A stretch of DNA of 64,000 nt from Burkholderiales bacterium (GTDB lineage Bacteria > Pseudomonadota > Gammaproteobacteria > Burkholderiales > Burkholderiaceae_C): positions 700,984 through 764,983 of the forward strand of contig JAFKGD010000002.1 in assembly GCA_017307855.1 (NCBI GenBank). Reading direction: 5' to 3'. This document shows, in pieces, positions 43,369-52,026 of this stretch (positions are counted from its first letter, which is position 1; each line of letters begins with the position of its first letter). The notes beneath the pieces are model-generated. The model did not search any database and was not told where the DNA came from. It was given only the letters and a program-made list of their open reading frames with translations. Position numbers and translations under genes: made by a program.

Positions 43369-44176
43369 GCGCCAGCGCGCGGTGGCGCTCGAGGAAGCTC
43401 AGCAGGTCGGCCACGCAGCGGTCGGGCAGGTACTCGCAGATGCTGTGGCGCTCGCCTTCGTACACCAGCACTTCCGCGCGCGGCACGCATTCGCGCATCG
43501 GGCGGTAGACGTCGGCGGCGCCGATGCGGCCGGCGCCGGGCACCACGACCAGCGTGGGGCAGTGGATGCGGTGCAGCTGGTCGGCCCATTCCTGCTGCGA
43601 CATGTAGCCGACGAAGCGGCCGATGAAGGGCACGTCGTTGTCCGACAGCGCGTCGAGGAAGTGCTCCACCTGCGGCGTGCCGGCCAGATGCGGCGGAAAA
43701 CGGTCGTCGATGGTGTCGGCCAGGAAGTTGCGAAGGCCCCGCTGCGCCACGTGCGCCAGCCAGCTGGAGGCCTGGCTGTTCTTCAGGCCCGGGGCCGAGC
43801 CGAACAGCGCCAGCGTCTCGATGCGCTCGGGATGCTCCATGGCCAGGTGCTGGCCCACGTAGCCGCCGGCGGAGTTGCCCACGAAGTGGACGCGCGCGCA
43901 GCCGAGATGGTCCATCAGCGCCAGCGTGTCGCGCATCAGGACCTGCATCGACAGCTCCGACGCCGGCGCCGGCACGCTGCTGTGGCCGTGTCCGCGCATG
44001 TCCATGCGCACCACGCGATAGCGTCGTGCCAGCCCCGGCACCCAGGGCGCGAAGCGCTGGGCGTTGGCCATGGCGCCGTGCAGCAGCAGCAGCGTGGGCG
44101 CGTCCGTCCAGGGGTCGGTGAAATCGTCGACGTAGTAGTTCAGGCGAAGGCCGTCGTGTTCGAAGAAGTCTTGCAC
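43358..44176 (-). CDS. Alpha/beta hydrolase
   Basis: 272 residues. Oxyanion loop LLLHGAMAN, nucleophile Ser102 in GNSAGG, and catalytic His in EGERHSICEYLPDRC; HCPTLVVVPGAG precedes the acid. Resembles carboxylic-ester and C-C bond hydrolases of heterocycle pathways. Coupled to the amidase downstream. Confidence 0.93.
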   Translation of the reverse strand: MQDFFEHDGLRLNYYVDDFTDPWTDAPTLLLLHGAMANAQRFAPWVPGLARRYRVVRMDMRGHGHSSVPAPASELSMQVLMRDTLALMDHLGCARVHFVGNSAGGYVGQHLAMEHPERIETLALFGSAPGLKNSQASSWLAHVAQRGLRNFLADTIDDRFPPHLAGTPQVEHFLDALSDNDVPFIGRFVGYMSQQEWADQLHRIHCPTLVVVPGAGRIGAADVYRPMRECVPRAEVLVYEGERHSICEYLPDRCVADLLSFLERHRALAHDA

Positions 44177-44210
44177 TGCGGAAAGTCCAGGGGAATGAAA
44201 GGAGATCGGG

Positions 44211-45047
44211 TCAGGCCGCGTCGCGACGCAGGTGCTCGGTGGCCACGTCGCCCAGCCGTTCGAAGCTCGCGCCTTCGTCGGACAGCCGCGCGATCAGGCG
44301 TTCGAGCATGCGCATGCGGTGGCCGCGCCCGATCACTTCGGGGTGGAAGGTGTAGGTGCAGGCACCCCACTCGAGGTGCTCGCGCATGTAGAGGAAATCC
44401 TCGATCCAGTTATCCAGCACCGCGTTGGCGTTCATCAGGCCGGGGATGGCAGTGGAGGTGCCGATGCGCGTGTATTCGAAGTGGGGAAAGTCGTCGAGGC
44501 TCCAGCTCACCGGCATTTCCAGCAGCGGTGTGGGCGCGCCGAAGACCACGGGTCCATCCGGCGGGATCACATCGCCCTGGCGCACGCGGTAGGGCGTGTA
44601 GTCGTCGGCCATCATGCTGCTGTCGTAGGTGAAGCCATGGGCCAGCAGCAGTTCGACCGAGTGCGCGCTCAGGTCCCAGGCGGGCGAGCGGTAACCGGCG
44701 GCGGGCGCGCCTGTCAGGGTGCGGATGGCTTCGTTGCCGCGCACCAGGCCCTCTTCCTCCTGCTCGCGCGTGAGGTTGCCGGGCGCGACGTGCGACCAGC
44801 CATGGTGGCCTATCTCGTGGCCGGCCTCGAACACTTCGCGGCACAGCGCGGGGTAGGTCTGGATCGTGTGGCCGGGGATGAACCAGGTCGAGCGCACGCC
44901 GTGCCGCGCCAGCAGGGCCAGCACGCGCCGTGCGCCGACCACGGCGAACTCGCCGCGCGAGATCGGCGTGGGCGTGGTGATGCCGCGCGCCAGCCACAGC
45001 GAGAGCGCATCGAGGTCGAAGGTCAGGCAGACGATGGCACGGGACAT
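44211..45047 (-). CDS. NodB-type deacetylase, allantoinase (PuuE)-like
   Basis: 278 residues. TFDLDA with Asp11/Asp13 (usual TFDDD), metal site HHGWSH (81-86), and the SPAWDLS / FTYDSSMM segments seen in PuuE-type allantoinases and cytoplasmic deacetylases rather than peptidoglycan enzymes; no signal peptide. It would hydrolyse a cyclic ureide or N-acyl bond. First gene of the minus-strand operon and immediately downstream of the shared promoter motif. Confidence 0.85.
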   Translation of the reverse strand: MSRAIVCLTFDLDALSLWLARGITTPTPISRGEFAVVGARRVLALLARHGVRSTWFIPGHTIQTYPALCREVFEAGHEIGHHGWSHVAPGNLTREQEEEGLVRGNEAIRTLTGAPAAGYRSPAWDLSAHSVELLLAHGFTYDSSMMADDYTPYRVRQGDVIPPDGPVVFGAPTPLLEMPVSWSLDDFPHFEYTRIGTSTAIPGLMNANAVLDNWIEDFLYMREHLEWGACTYTFHPEVIGRGHRMRMLERLIARLSDEGASFERLGDVATEHLRRDAA

Positions 45048-45086
45048 GGCGTTCTTCGGCGGTCGGCAAGGGGTGACGGACCGGCC

Positions 45087-45134
45087 ACTGTAGGCAGCCG
45101 CCCGCGCGCTGTGATCCGCAAAACGCCATAGCTG
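45087..45134 (-). promoter_or_regulatory. Promoter module of the deacetylase operon with LysR-type motif
   Basis: Minus-strand order: CAGCTATGGCGTTT (45134 to 45121), 28 bases, then the -10-like TACAGT (45092 to 45087), 39 bases before the operon start. The same 14 bases with the same 28-base gap and a -10-like TATATT occur in front of the Bug gene at 46408. An AAAAC-N10-GTTTT repeat (45120-45139) covers the motif. Identity and spacing make it a strong operator candidate for the adjacent LysR. Confidence 0.72.
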
Positions 45135-45268
45135 GTTTTCAGTCCCTGCAACAGGGGTTGTCGCCGATGACGCCTGCGCGCGCGGCAGCTAGCATGCTTA
45201 TTGCGTCCGCCCTCTGTTTCACGTCCTCCTGCGCGCCGTTGCGTCCGGCCGCGCGCGCCTCCTCCCGA

Positions 45269-46216
45269 ATGACCAAAGCCAGTACCCTCCAGCTCGACAT
45301 CACCGCCAACCTCCAGCGCTGGAAGATGTTCGTGGCCGTGGCCGAGGAAGGCACGCTCACCCGCGCGGCGCTGCACCTGGACAGCAACCAGACCGCGCTC
45401 AGCCGCCACCTGACGGCGCTGGAGCTGCAATGCGGCGCGCGCCTGTTCGAGCGCACCGGCCGCGGCGTGAAGCTCTCCGAGACCGGCGCGCGCATCCTGC
45501 CCCAGGTGCGCGACCTGCTCGCGCAGGCCGAGCAGCTCGAGCTCGACATCCGCGGCAAGACACGCCCGCTGTCGGGTCTGGTGACGATGGCGCTGATGCC
45601 CTCGGTGGCGCAGAACATCGTGGGGCCACTGTTCTCGTTCCTGCGCACGCACCATCCCGGCGCGCGCCTGCGCGTGCTCGAGGGCGCGAGCGGCAAGGTG
45701 GAGGAATGGCTGGCCGACGGCCGCGCCGACATCGGCCTGCTCTACCGCTATCACACGCCGCTGCCGGCGAACGAAACCGCGCTGCTGGCCACCGATGCCT
45801 ATCTGGTGGGTGGCCGCGGCGACCGCGCCACCGCGCGCGCCACCGTGCCTTTCCACCTGCTCGCCGACCTGCCGCTGGTGCTGCCGAGCGCGCCCAATGG
45901 CCTGCGCCATGCCATCGAGGTGCGGGCGCGTGCGGCCCGCGTCACGCTCTCGCCCATCATCGAATCGGATTCACTGGCCCTGCTCAAGTCGCTGGCGATG
46001 AACGAGAAGGTCAACGTCATCCTCTCGCACCATGCGCTGGGCGAAGACCTCGCCAGCGGCCGGCTGCAGGCGGCCCGCATCGTCGATCCGTCCATCACCG
46101 CCACGGTGTCGATCGCCCGCAGCAAGGCCAAGGCACCCAGCAGCACCGTCGAACTGGTCTCGCGCAAGGTGACCGAGCTGGTGCAGGCGGCCAGCCTCGA
46201 CGGCGCCCTGGCCTAG
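45269..46216 (+). CDS. LysR-family regulator of the amidase locus
   Basis: 315 residues from MTKASTLQLDITANLQRWK; the longer in-frame start at 45158 is unlikely because it would begin inside the promoter region. HTH with GTLTRAALHLDSNQTALSRHLTALE (split) and CGARLFERTGRG, then the effector domain (ALMPSVAQNIVGPLF, PNGLRHAIEVRARAA). Divergent from the deacetylase operon and followed on the same strand by the Bug and TPP genes; both flanks carry the same motif. Confidence 0.92.
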   Translation: MTKASTLQLDITANLQRWKMFVAVAEEGTLTRAALHLDSNQTALSRHLTALELQCGARLFERTGRGVKLSETGARILPQVRDLLAQAEQLELDIRGKTRPLSGLVTMALMPSVAQNIVGPLFSFLRTHHPGARLRVLEGASGKVEEWLADGRADIGLLYRYHTPLPANETALLATDAYLVGGRGDRATARATVPFHLLADLPLVLPSAPNGLRHAIEVRARAARVTLSPIIESDSLALLKSLAMNEKVNVILSHHALGEDLASGRLQAARIVDPSITATVSIARSKAKAPSSTVELVSRKVTELVQAASLDGALA

Positions 46217-46267
46217 CACGCTTGCGCGCGCGTGCATGGCGCCGGGCGGATTGCGGCGGATGCAATG

Positions 46268-46315
46268 CAGCTATGGCGTTTGCCGAAACACCCTGCAGCG
46301 CGCCTTTCCTATATT
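46268..46315 (+). promoter_or_regulatory. Second copy of the LysR-type motif with promoter
   Basis: CAGCTATGGCGTTT (46268-46281), 28 bases, TATATT (46310-46315), with 92 bases to the Bug start. Base-for-base match of the 14-mer and the same spacing and orientation as in front of the deacetylase operon. Sequence outside the motif is mostly different, so this is not a simple recent duplication of the whole region. Confidence 0.72.
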
Positions 46316-46407
46316 GATCCGGCCGGTGTGCGCCGAGCGCAGCGAGCAGACGACCGCGCGGCAGGCCGCGCGGTGCCCGCCCCCAACCCCTTGCCCTGAT
46401 CGACACC

Positions 46408-47376
46408 ATGCCATCCATCCGCATCCTGACTTTCGCCCTGGCGGCCGCGTTCGCCATGCCCGCGCTGGCACAGCAGGCCACGTTCCCCAGCCGGCCGATC
46501 AAGCTGGTGGTGCCCTTCCCTGCCGGCGGCGGAGGCGACCTGCACGGCCGCCTGCTGGGCCAGAAGATGTCGGAGACGCTCAAGCAGCCGGTGGTGATCG
46601 AGAACCGCGCCGGCGCCAACGGCAACATCGGCTACGGCTCGGTGGCCAAGGCCGCGCCCGACGGCTACACGGTGCTGCTGGGCGGCGCCAACCTGACGAT
46701 GGCGCCCTTCATCTACCAGAGCCTGCAGTACAACGTGCGCACCGAGCTCGCCCCGGTCTCGCTGGTGGCGCGCATCCAGAACGTGTTCACCGTGCGCACC
46801 GAACACCCGGCACGCACGCTGCAGGACCTGCTGGCCCAGGCGCGCGCCAATCCGGGCAAGGTCAACTACGCCTCTTCCGGCGCCGGTGGCAGCCCCCACC
46901 TGAGCATGGAGATGCTGCGCAACCTCGCCAAGGCCGACATGACGCACGTGCCCTACCAGGGCGACCAGGCTGCCTTCCTGGGCCTGATCGGTGGCTACGT
47001 CGACATCTACTCGGCCCCCATGGCTGGTGCCATGCCGCTGATCGAAGGCGGCAAGTTGCGCCCGCTGGCCGTCACCGCGCGCAGCCGCTCGCCGCTGCTG
47101 CCCAACGTGCCGACGGCGGCCGAGGCGGGCGTGCCCGGCTTCGAGCTCGAATCGTGGTGGGGCCTGTTCGTGCCCGCGGGCACGCCCGCGCCCATCGTCG
47201 AAGCGCTCAACGCCGCCGCCGTGCAGGCCCTGCGCGATCCCGAGGTCCGCCAGAAGCTGCTGGTGGCGGGCTCCGAGGCCTCGCCCAGCACGGCGGCCGA
47301 GCTCGGCCAGATCGTGCAACGCGACCTGGCGAAGTACGAGCAACTCATCAAGGCGGCCAACATCCAGCCCCAGTGA
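46408..47376 (+). CDS. Bug-family periplasmic solute receptor
   Basis: 322 residues from MPSIRILTFALAAAF; signal cleaved near ALA-QQAT. FPSRPIKLVVPFPAGGGGDLHGR (split), VVIENRAGANGNIG, AAPDGYTVL and the loop GAGGSPHLSMEML. Fourth Bug receptor of the window. Lies between lysR and the TPP enzyme, preceded by the shared promoter motif, so coinduced with the amidase operon by inference. Confidence 0.95.
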   Translation: MPSIRILTFALAAAFAMPALAQQATFPSRPIKLVVPFPAGGGGDLHGRLLGQKMSETLKQPVVIENRAGANGNIGYGSVAKAAPDGYTVLLGGANLTMAPFIYQSLQYNVRTELAPVSLVARIQNVFTVRTEHPARTLQDLLAQARANPGKVNYASSGAGGSPHLSMEMLRNLAKADMTHVPYQGDQAAFLGLIGGYVDIYSAPMAGAMPLIEGGKLRPLAVTARSRSPLLPNVPTAAEAGVPGFELESWWGLFVPAGTPAPIVEALNAAAVQALRDPEVRQKLLVAGSEASPSTAAELGQIVQRDLAKYEQLIKAANIQPQ

Positions 47377-47470
47377 CCCTCGCGGCCGCGCCGACCGGTG
47401 GCGTGGCCCGCACAGCCTGCACCAGCGGCCCGGCGGGCCGCTTCGTCTTTTCGTTCCCATCCCGCACAAC

Positions 47471-49159
47471 ATGTCTCCCGCATCACTGCCGCGTACTGGC
47501 GGCCAGTTGCTTGTCGAGCAACTCATCGCCTTCGGCACCGAACGCGTTTTCCTTGTGCCCGGCGAGAGTTTCCTGCCGTGCCTGGACGCCTTGCACGACC
47601 ACGCGGCGCAGATCGCCACCGTCGCCTGCCGCCACGAAGGCGGCGCGGCCTTCATGGCCGAGGCCCACGGCAAGCTCACCGGCCGGCCCGGCATCTGCTT
47701 CGTTTCGCGCGGGCCGGGCGCCACCAACGCCGCCATCGGCGTGCACACGGCGCGCCAGGACTCCACGCCGATGATCCTGTTCGTCGGCCAGGTGGGCGGC
47801 GACACGGTGGACCGCGAGTGCTTCCAGGAAGTCGATTACCGCCAGCTGTTCGCGCCGCTGGCCAAGTGGGCCGCGCAGATCGAGCGCGCTGACCGCATTC
47901 CCGAGTACGTGGCGCGCGCCTGGGCCGTGGCCACCAGTGGCCGCCCCGGCCCCGTGGTGCTGGCGCTGCCCGAAGACATGCTGGCCACGCTCGCCGGCGT
48001 GCCGCTGGCACCGTTGCCCGCCGCCGCACGGGCCGAGCCCGCCGTGGCCGACCTGCAGCAGCTGCAGGCCGCGATCGAGTCGGCGCGCGCGCCGCTCCTA
48101 TTGCTGGGTGGCAGCGGCTGGGACGCGCAGGCGCGCGCCGACTTGCAGGCCTTCGCGGAGCGCTTCGCGCTGCCGGTGGCCGTGGCCTGGCGGCGGCTGG
48201 AACTGTTCGACAACCGGCATCCGAACTTCGTCGGCCAGGTCAGCCCGAGCATGCCGCAGGCGCACCGCGCGCTGCTGGAGGCCGCCGATCTCGTACTGGC
48301 GGTGGGCACGCGGCTGTGCGAGCCGACCACGCTGGGCTACGGCTGGCTGCAGTCGCCGCGGCCTTCGCGCCGGCTGATCCACGTGCACCCTGACAGCGGC
48401 GAGATCGGCCGGCTGTGCGTGCCCGAGCTCGGACTGGTGGCCAGCCACGCCGGCTTCGCGCGGGCCGCGGCGCGGCTGGTGCCCACGCGGCCGCGCGCCC
48501 GTCCCGACATACCAGCCGCGCCGCCGCTGCCGCCGATGCCGGGCCCGCTGGACCTCAACGAGGTCGGCCGGACGGTGGCGCGCATGCTGCAGCAGCGGCC
48601 CGCCTGCGTGACGGCGGGCGCGGGCAACTACGCGCTCTATGCCCACCGCCACATCGCCTTCGACGGGCTGGGTTCGCAGCTCTCGCCGGCCACGGGCGCC
48701 ATGGGTTACGGGTTGCCTGCGGCCATCGCGGCGGCGCTGCACGACCCGGACCGCACGGTGGTGTGTTTCGCGGGCGACGGCTGCTTCCAGATGACGATGC
48801 AGGAGATGGGCACGGCTGCGCAACACGGGCTGGGTCTGGTCGTGCTGCTGTTCAACAACGCCTCGTTCGGCACCATCCGCCTGCACCAGGAGCGCGCCTA
48901 TCCGGGCCGCGCGCAAGCCACCGACCTCGTGAACCCGGACTTCGCCGCGCTCGCTCGCAGCTACGGCGGCCTGGGCCGCGTGGTGACGCGCACGGAGGAG
49001 TTCGCGCCCGCGTTCGAGGAAGCGCTGGCGCACGCCGCCGCGCACCGGCGTCCTGCGCTGCTGGAGCTGCGCTACGACGCCGAACTGATCCTGCCCGACC
49101 GCACGCTGTCGCAGGTGCGTGAAGCGGCGCGGGCGGCGGCGACTCGGGCCGCCGGCTGA
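47471..49159 (+). CDS. Thiamine-diphosphate enzyme of the acetolactate synthase family
   Basis: 562 residues. Three-domain TPP enzyme: Glu56 in CRHEGGAAF activates the cofactor, FVSRGPGATNA and the C-terminal TPP/Mg motif GDGCFQM..NN (with FNNASFGTI). Members include acetolactate synthase, glyoxylate carboligase, oxalyl-CoA decarboxylase and sulfoacetaldehyde acetyltransferase; no regulatory-subunit gene is near, so a catabolic lyase or decarboxylase role is likelier than biosynthesis. Starts 94 bases after the Bug gene. Confidence 0.92.
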   Translation: MSPASLPRTGGQLLVEQLIAFGTERVFLVPGESFLPCLDALHDHAAQIATVACRHEGGAAFMAEAHGKLTGRPGICFVSRGPGATNAAIGVHTARQDSTPMILFVGQVGGDTVDRECFQEVDYRQLFAPLAKWAAQIERADRIPEYVARAWAVATSGRPGPVVLALPEDMLATLAGVPLAPLPAAARAEPAVADLQQLQAAIESARAPLLLLGGSGWDAQARADLQAFAERFALPVAVAWRRLELFDNRHPNFVGQVSPSMPQAHRALLEAADLVLAVGTRLCEPTTLGYGWLQSPRPSRRLIHVHPDSGEIGRLCVPELGLVASHAGFARAAARLVPTRPRARPDIPAAPPLPPMPGPLDLNEVGRTVARMLQQRPACVTAGAGNYALYAHRHIAFDGLGSQLSPATGAMGYGLPAAIAAALHDPDRTVVCFAGDGCFQMTMQEMGTAAQHGLGLVVLLFNNASFGTIRLHQERAYPGRAQATDLVNPDFAALARSYGGLGRVVTRTEEFAPAFEEALAHAAAHRRPALLELRYDAELILPDRTLSQVREAARAAATRAAG

Positions 49160-49205
49160 ACATCGGCAGGGCGAGGCGGCCGGGGCCGCCGCCCGGTCAT
49201 GAGGT

Positions 49206-50489
49206 TCACGAGGCGCGGATCGCGGCCTCCAGCGCGTCCAGTCCTTCGTCCAGCAGCGCGTCGCCGATGGTCAGCGCGGGCAGGAAGCGGATCACGTTGG
49301 CATGCACGCCGCAGGTGAGCAGCAGCAGCCCGCGTTCGAGCGCGCCCTGCTGGATGCGGGCCACCCGCGCGGCGTCGGGTGCGCCGGTGGCCGCGTCGTG
49401 GAACTCCACCGCCACCATGGCGCCCAGCGCACGCACCTCGGCGATCGAAGGCACGTCGGCGCGCAGCGATTCGAGCCGCGTCACCAGCCGCTCTCCGAGC
49501 TTGGCCGCGCGTGCCACCAGGCCCTCGTCTTCGATCACGCGCAGCACTTCCAGCGCGGCCGCCACCGACAGCGGGTTGCCGGCATAGGTGCCGCCCAGGC
49601 CGCCGGGCTGCGCCGCGTCCATCAGTTCGGCGCGGCCGGTCAGGGCCGACAGCGGGAAGCCGCCCGCCAGGCTCTTGGCCGTGGTCACCAGGTCGGCGGC
49701 CACGCCGTGGTGTTCCATCGCGAACAGGCGCCCGGTTCGCCCGAAGCCGGTCTGCACTTCGTCGGCCACCAGCAGGATGCCGTGCGCATCGCACAGGGCT
49801 CGCAGATGGCGCAGCAGCGCCGTGGGCGCGATGTAGAAACCGCCTTCACCCTGCACCGGCTCGATGAAGATCGCGGCCACGCGGCGCGGATCGACGTCGG
49901 CCTTGAACAGCTTCTCCAGCGCGGCGATGCTGTCGTCCACGCTCACGCCCAGCGTCGGCGCAGGAAACGGCACGTGCCAGACGTCGGCCGGCATGGCGCC
50001 GAAGCCCAGCTTGTAGGGTGCGACCTTGCCGGTCAGCGCCATGCCCATCAGCGTGCGGCCGTGGAAGGCGCCCGAGAACGAGATCACCGCATTGCGGCCG
50101 GTGGCCGCGCGCGCCACTTTCACGGCGTTCTCCACCGCTTCGGCCCCGGTGGTGAAGAGCGCGGTCTTCTTGGCGAAGTCGCCGGGCAACAGGGCGTTGA
50201 GCTGTTCGCACAGCGCCACGTAGCTTTCGTAGGGCGTGACCTGGAAGCAGGTGTGGTGGAACGCATCGAGCTGCCGCTGCACGGCGGCGACGACGCGCGG
50301 ATGGCGATGGCCCGTGGCCAGCACCGCGATGCCGCTGCCGAAGTCGATCAGGCGGCGGCCTTCCACGTCCCAGACCTCCGAGCCGCTGGCGCTGGCGGTG
50401 AAATGCCGCGTCTGCACACCGACGCCGCGCGGACAGGCGGCCTGGCGGCGGGCTTCGAGATCGAGGTTCTGGGTGAGGCGTTGGTTCAT
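49206..50489 (-). CDS. gabT: 4-aminobutyrate transaminase
   Basis: 427 residues from MNQRLTQNLDLEARRQ, matching E. coli GabT length (426); an ATG at 50516 would add nine residues. Fold type I aminotransferase: TTGAEAVENAVKVAR, GAFHGRT, IFIEPVQGEGG, LVADEVQTGFGRTG and PLP Lys272 in TTAKSLAGG. Converts GABA and 2-oxoglutarate to succinate semialdehyde and glutamate. The divergent XRE-cupin gene is its probable regulator. Confidence 0.93.
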   Translation of the reverse strand: MNQRLTQNLDLEARRQAACPRGVGVQTRHFTASASGSEVWDVEGRRLIDFGSGIAVLATGHRHPRVVAAVQRQLDAFHHTCFQVTPYESYVALCEQLNALLPGDFAKKTALFTTGAEAVENAVKVARAATGRNAVISFSGAFHGRTLMGMALTGKVAPYKLGFGAMPADVWHVPFPAPTLGVSVDDSIAALEKLFKADVDPRRVAAIFIEPVQGEGGFYIAPTALLRHLRALCDAHGILLVADEVQTGFGRTGRLFAMEHHGVAADLVTTAKSLAGGFPLSALTGRAELMDAAQPGGLGGTYAGNPLSVAAALEVLRVIEDEGLVARAAKLGERLVTRLESLRADVPSIAEVRALGAMVAVEFHDAATGAPDAARVARIQQGALERGLLLLTCGVHANVIRFLPALTIGDALLDEGLDALEAAIRAS

Positions 50490-50552
50490 GGCAGGGGCCG
50501 CGCTGGGCGGTTTCATGGAAGAGAAGGAGGTGTCATCGACTGTAGCCACGGC

Positions 50553-50578
50553 GTGAAAATTTGAGATGCAATTTTCAC
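50553..50578. promoter_or_regulatory. Perfect palindrome between gabT and the XRE-cupin regulator
   Basis: GTGAAAATT (50553-50561), eight bases, AATTTTCAC (50570-50578), no mismatch in the nine-base arms. AT-rich in a GC-rich context, 64 bases upstream of gabT and about 80 bases before the regulator start. Very likely the binding site of the XRE-cupin regulator on both divergent promoters. Confidence 0.65.
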
Positions 50579-50656
50579 AAAGCTGATGTGCGTCGGTTGT
50601 TCGATCACACGAAGCGGCATACTGCGGGCCCCCGCGTTCCGCAGAAGACCCCGCCC

Positions 50657-51265
50657 GTGCAACGTTCCCCCACCCTTCCCCCGTCTCCCCACCCCGCCGC
50701 GGCCGATCCAGCGGCGTGGATCGGCGCCGAAGTCCGCAGCCTGCGCCGTGCCAAGGGCCTGTCGCTGCATCAACTGGCCACGCGCTGCGGCAAATCGGTC
50801 GGATTCCTCAGCCAGCTCGAGCGTGGGCTGAGCCGGCCCACGGTGAGCGTGCTGCACGATCTGGCCACGGCGCTGGGTGTACAGATCCACTGGTTCTTTC
50901 CTGCATCGGGCATTCCGGCGGCGTCCGACGCCGGCATCGTGGTGCGGCAGGCCCAGCGGCGGCGACTGTCCTTCGCCTCCGGCATCTCGGACTACCTGCT
51001 CTCGCCCAATCTCGACGGCCCGCTGGAGCTGCTGTGGTCGGTCATGGAGCCGCTGGCCGAGAGTGGCGAGACCAGCTACCAGCACCCGGGGGATGAGGCG
51101 GGCGTGGTCATCCGCGGCACGCTGGAGCTGTGGGTCGACGGAAAGTTCTTCCAGTTGCAGGCCGGCGACAGCTTTTCGTTCCAGAGCTCGAGGCCGCACC
51201 GCTACCGCAATCCAGGTCCCGATATCACGGAGATCACCTGGGTGGTCACGCCGCCCTCGTACTGA
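50657..51265 (+). CDS. XRE-family regulator with C-terminal cupin domain
   Basis: 202 residues from a GTG; an in-frame TTG at 50561 lies inside the palindrome and would give 234 residues, less likely. HTH LHQLATRCGKSVGFLSQLERG (split; about 35-60), then a cupin domain with HPGDEAGVVIRGTLELWVDG and DSFSFQSSRPHRYRN metal-type residues. The family (PuuR-like) governs polyamine and GABA genes, consistent with divergent gabT. Confidence 0.9.
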   Translation: MQRSPTLPPSPHPAAADPAAWIGAEVRSLRRAKGLSLHQLATRCGKSVGFLSQLERGLSRPTVSVLHDLATALGVQIHWFFPASGIPAASDAGIVVRQAQRRRLSFASGISDYLLSPNLDGPLELLWSVMEPLAESGETSYQHPGDEAGVVIRGTLELWVDGKFFQLQAGDSFSFQSSRPHRYRNPGPDITEITWVVTPPSY

Positions 51266-51312
51266 CATCGGAGCGGTGCAGGTTGACGCTGGAAACCTGT
51301 GCTTGCTACATT

Positions 51313-51326
51313 ACTAACCAGTCAGT
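51313..51326. promoter_or_regulatory. TetR-type operator in front of the RND pump operon
   Basis: ACTAACCAGTCAGT has 10 of 14 positions symmetric and fits the common ACTnACnnGTnAGT operator of AcrR/TtgR-like repressors. It directly follows a -10-like TACATT (51307-51312) that has a TTGACG at 51283-51288 with an 18-base spacer, so a bound repressor would cover the transcription start. The tetR ATG is 23 bases downstream. Confidence 0.65.
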
Positions 51327-51348
51327 CATTAAATACTCCGTTTCTTCC

Positions 51349-52026
51349 ATGCCCCTCAAGCGGCTGTTCGATACCCAGGTGAAAGCCACGCGCGCCAAGC
51401 GGGAGCGGCGCAAGGAAGCGCGTCCGGGCGAACTGCTGCAGGCGGCGCTGGATCTGTTCGTCGAGAAGGGCTTCGCCGCCACGCGGTCGGAGGAAGTGGC
51501 CGCACGAGCCGGCGTCTCCAAAGGCACGCTGTTCCTCTACTTCCCCAGCAAGGAAGAGCTGTTCAAGGCCGTGGTGCGCGAGAACATCTCGGGCCGCTTC
51601 TCCCAGTGGAACGATGAGTTCGTCCAGTTCAGCGGCAGCACCGCCGACATGCTGCACACCTGCATGGACATCTGGTGGAGCCGCGTGGGAGACACCCAGG
51701 CCTCGGGCATTTCCAAACTGATGCTGGGTGAGGCATGCAATTTTCCTGAGCTTGCGGCCTTCTACCGGCAGGAAGTGGTGCAGCCTGGCCACGCGCTGCT
51801 CGCGCGCATCGTCCAGCGCGGCATCGACAGCGGCGAGTTCCGCGCCGTGGATGCTTCGCAGACCGCCTTCAGCGTAGTCGCGTCGATGGTGTTCGTGATG
51901 ATGCAGCGCCACACCGGGGGCGTGTGCGTGCCCGCCGATACCTCGTTCGATCCGGTTGCATTCCTGCACCACCAGGTCGATCTGATGGTGCGGGGCCTGC
52001 AGGCTCCCCCGACGGAGGCTTCATGA
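51349..52026 (+). CDS. TetR-family repressor of the RND pump
   Basis: 225 residues from MPLKRLFDTQVKATR. HTH in ARPGELLQAALDLFVEKGFAATRSEEVAARAGVSKGTLFLYF (in pieces) with the standard spacing; C-terminal ligand domain with the KLMLGEACNFPELAAFY segment. A lysine/arginine-rich start (RAKRERRKEAR) precedes the HTH. Coupled by ATGA to the membrane-fusion gene, so it controls its own operon. Confidence 0.92.
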   Translation: MPLKRLFDTQVKATRAKRERRKEARPGELLQAALDLFVEKGFAATRSEEVAARAGVSKGTLFLYFPSKEELFKAVVRENISGRFSQWNDEFVQFSGSTADMLHTCMDIWWSRVGDTQASGISKLMLGEACNFPELAAFYRQEVVQPGHALLARIVQRGIDSGEFRAVDASQTAFSVVASMVFVMMQRHTGGVCVPADTSFDPVAFLHHQVDLMVRGLQAPPTEAS

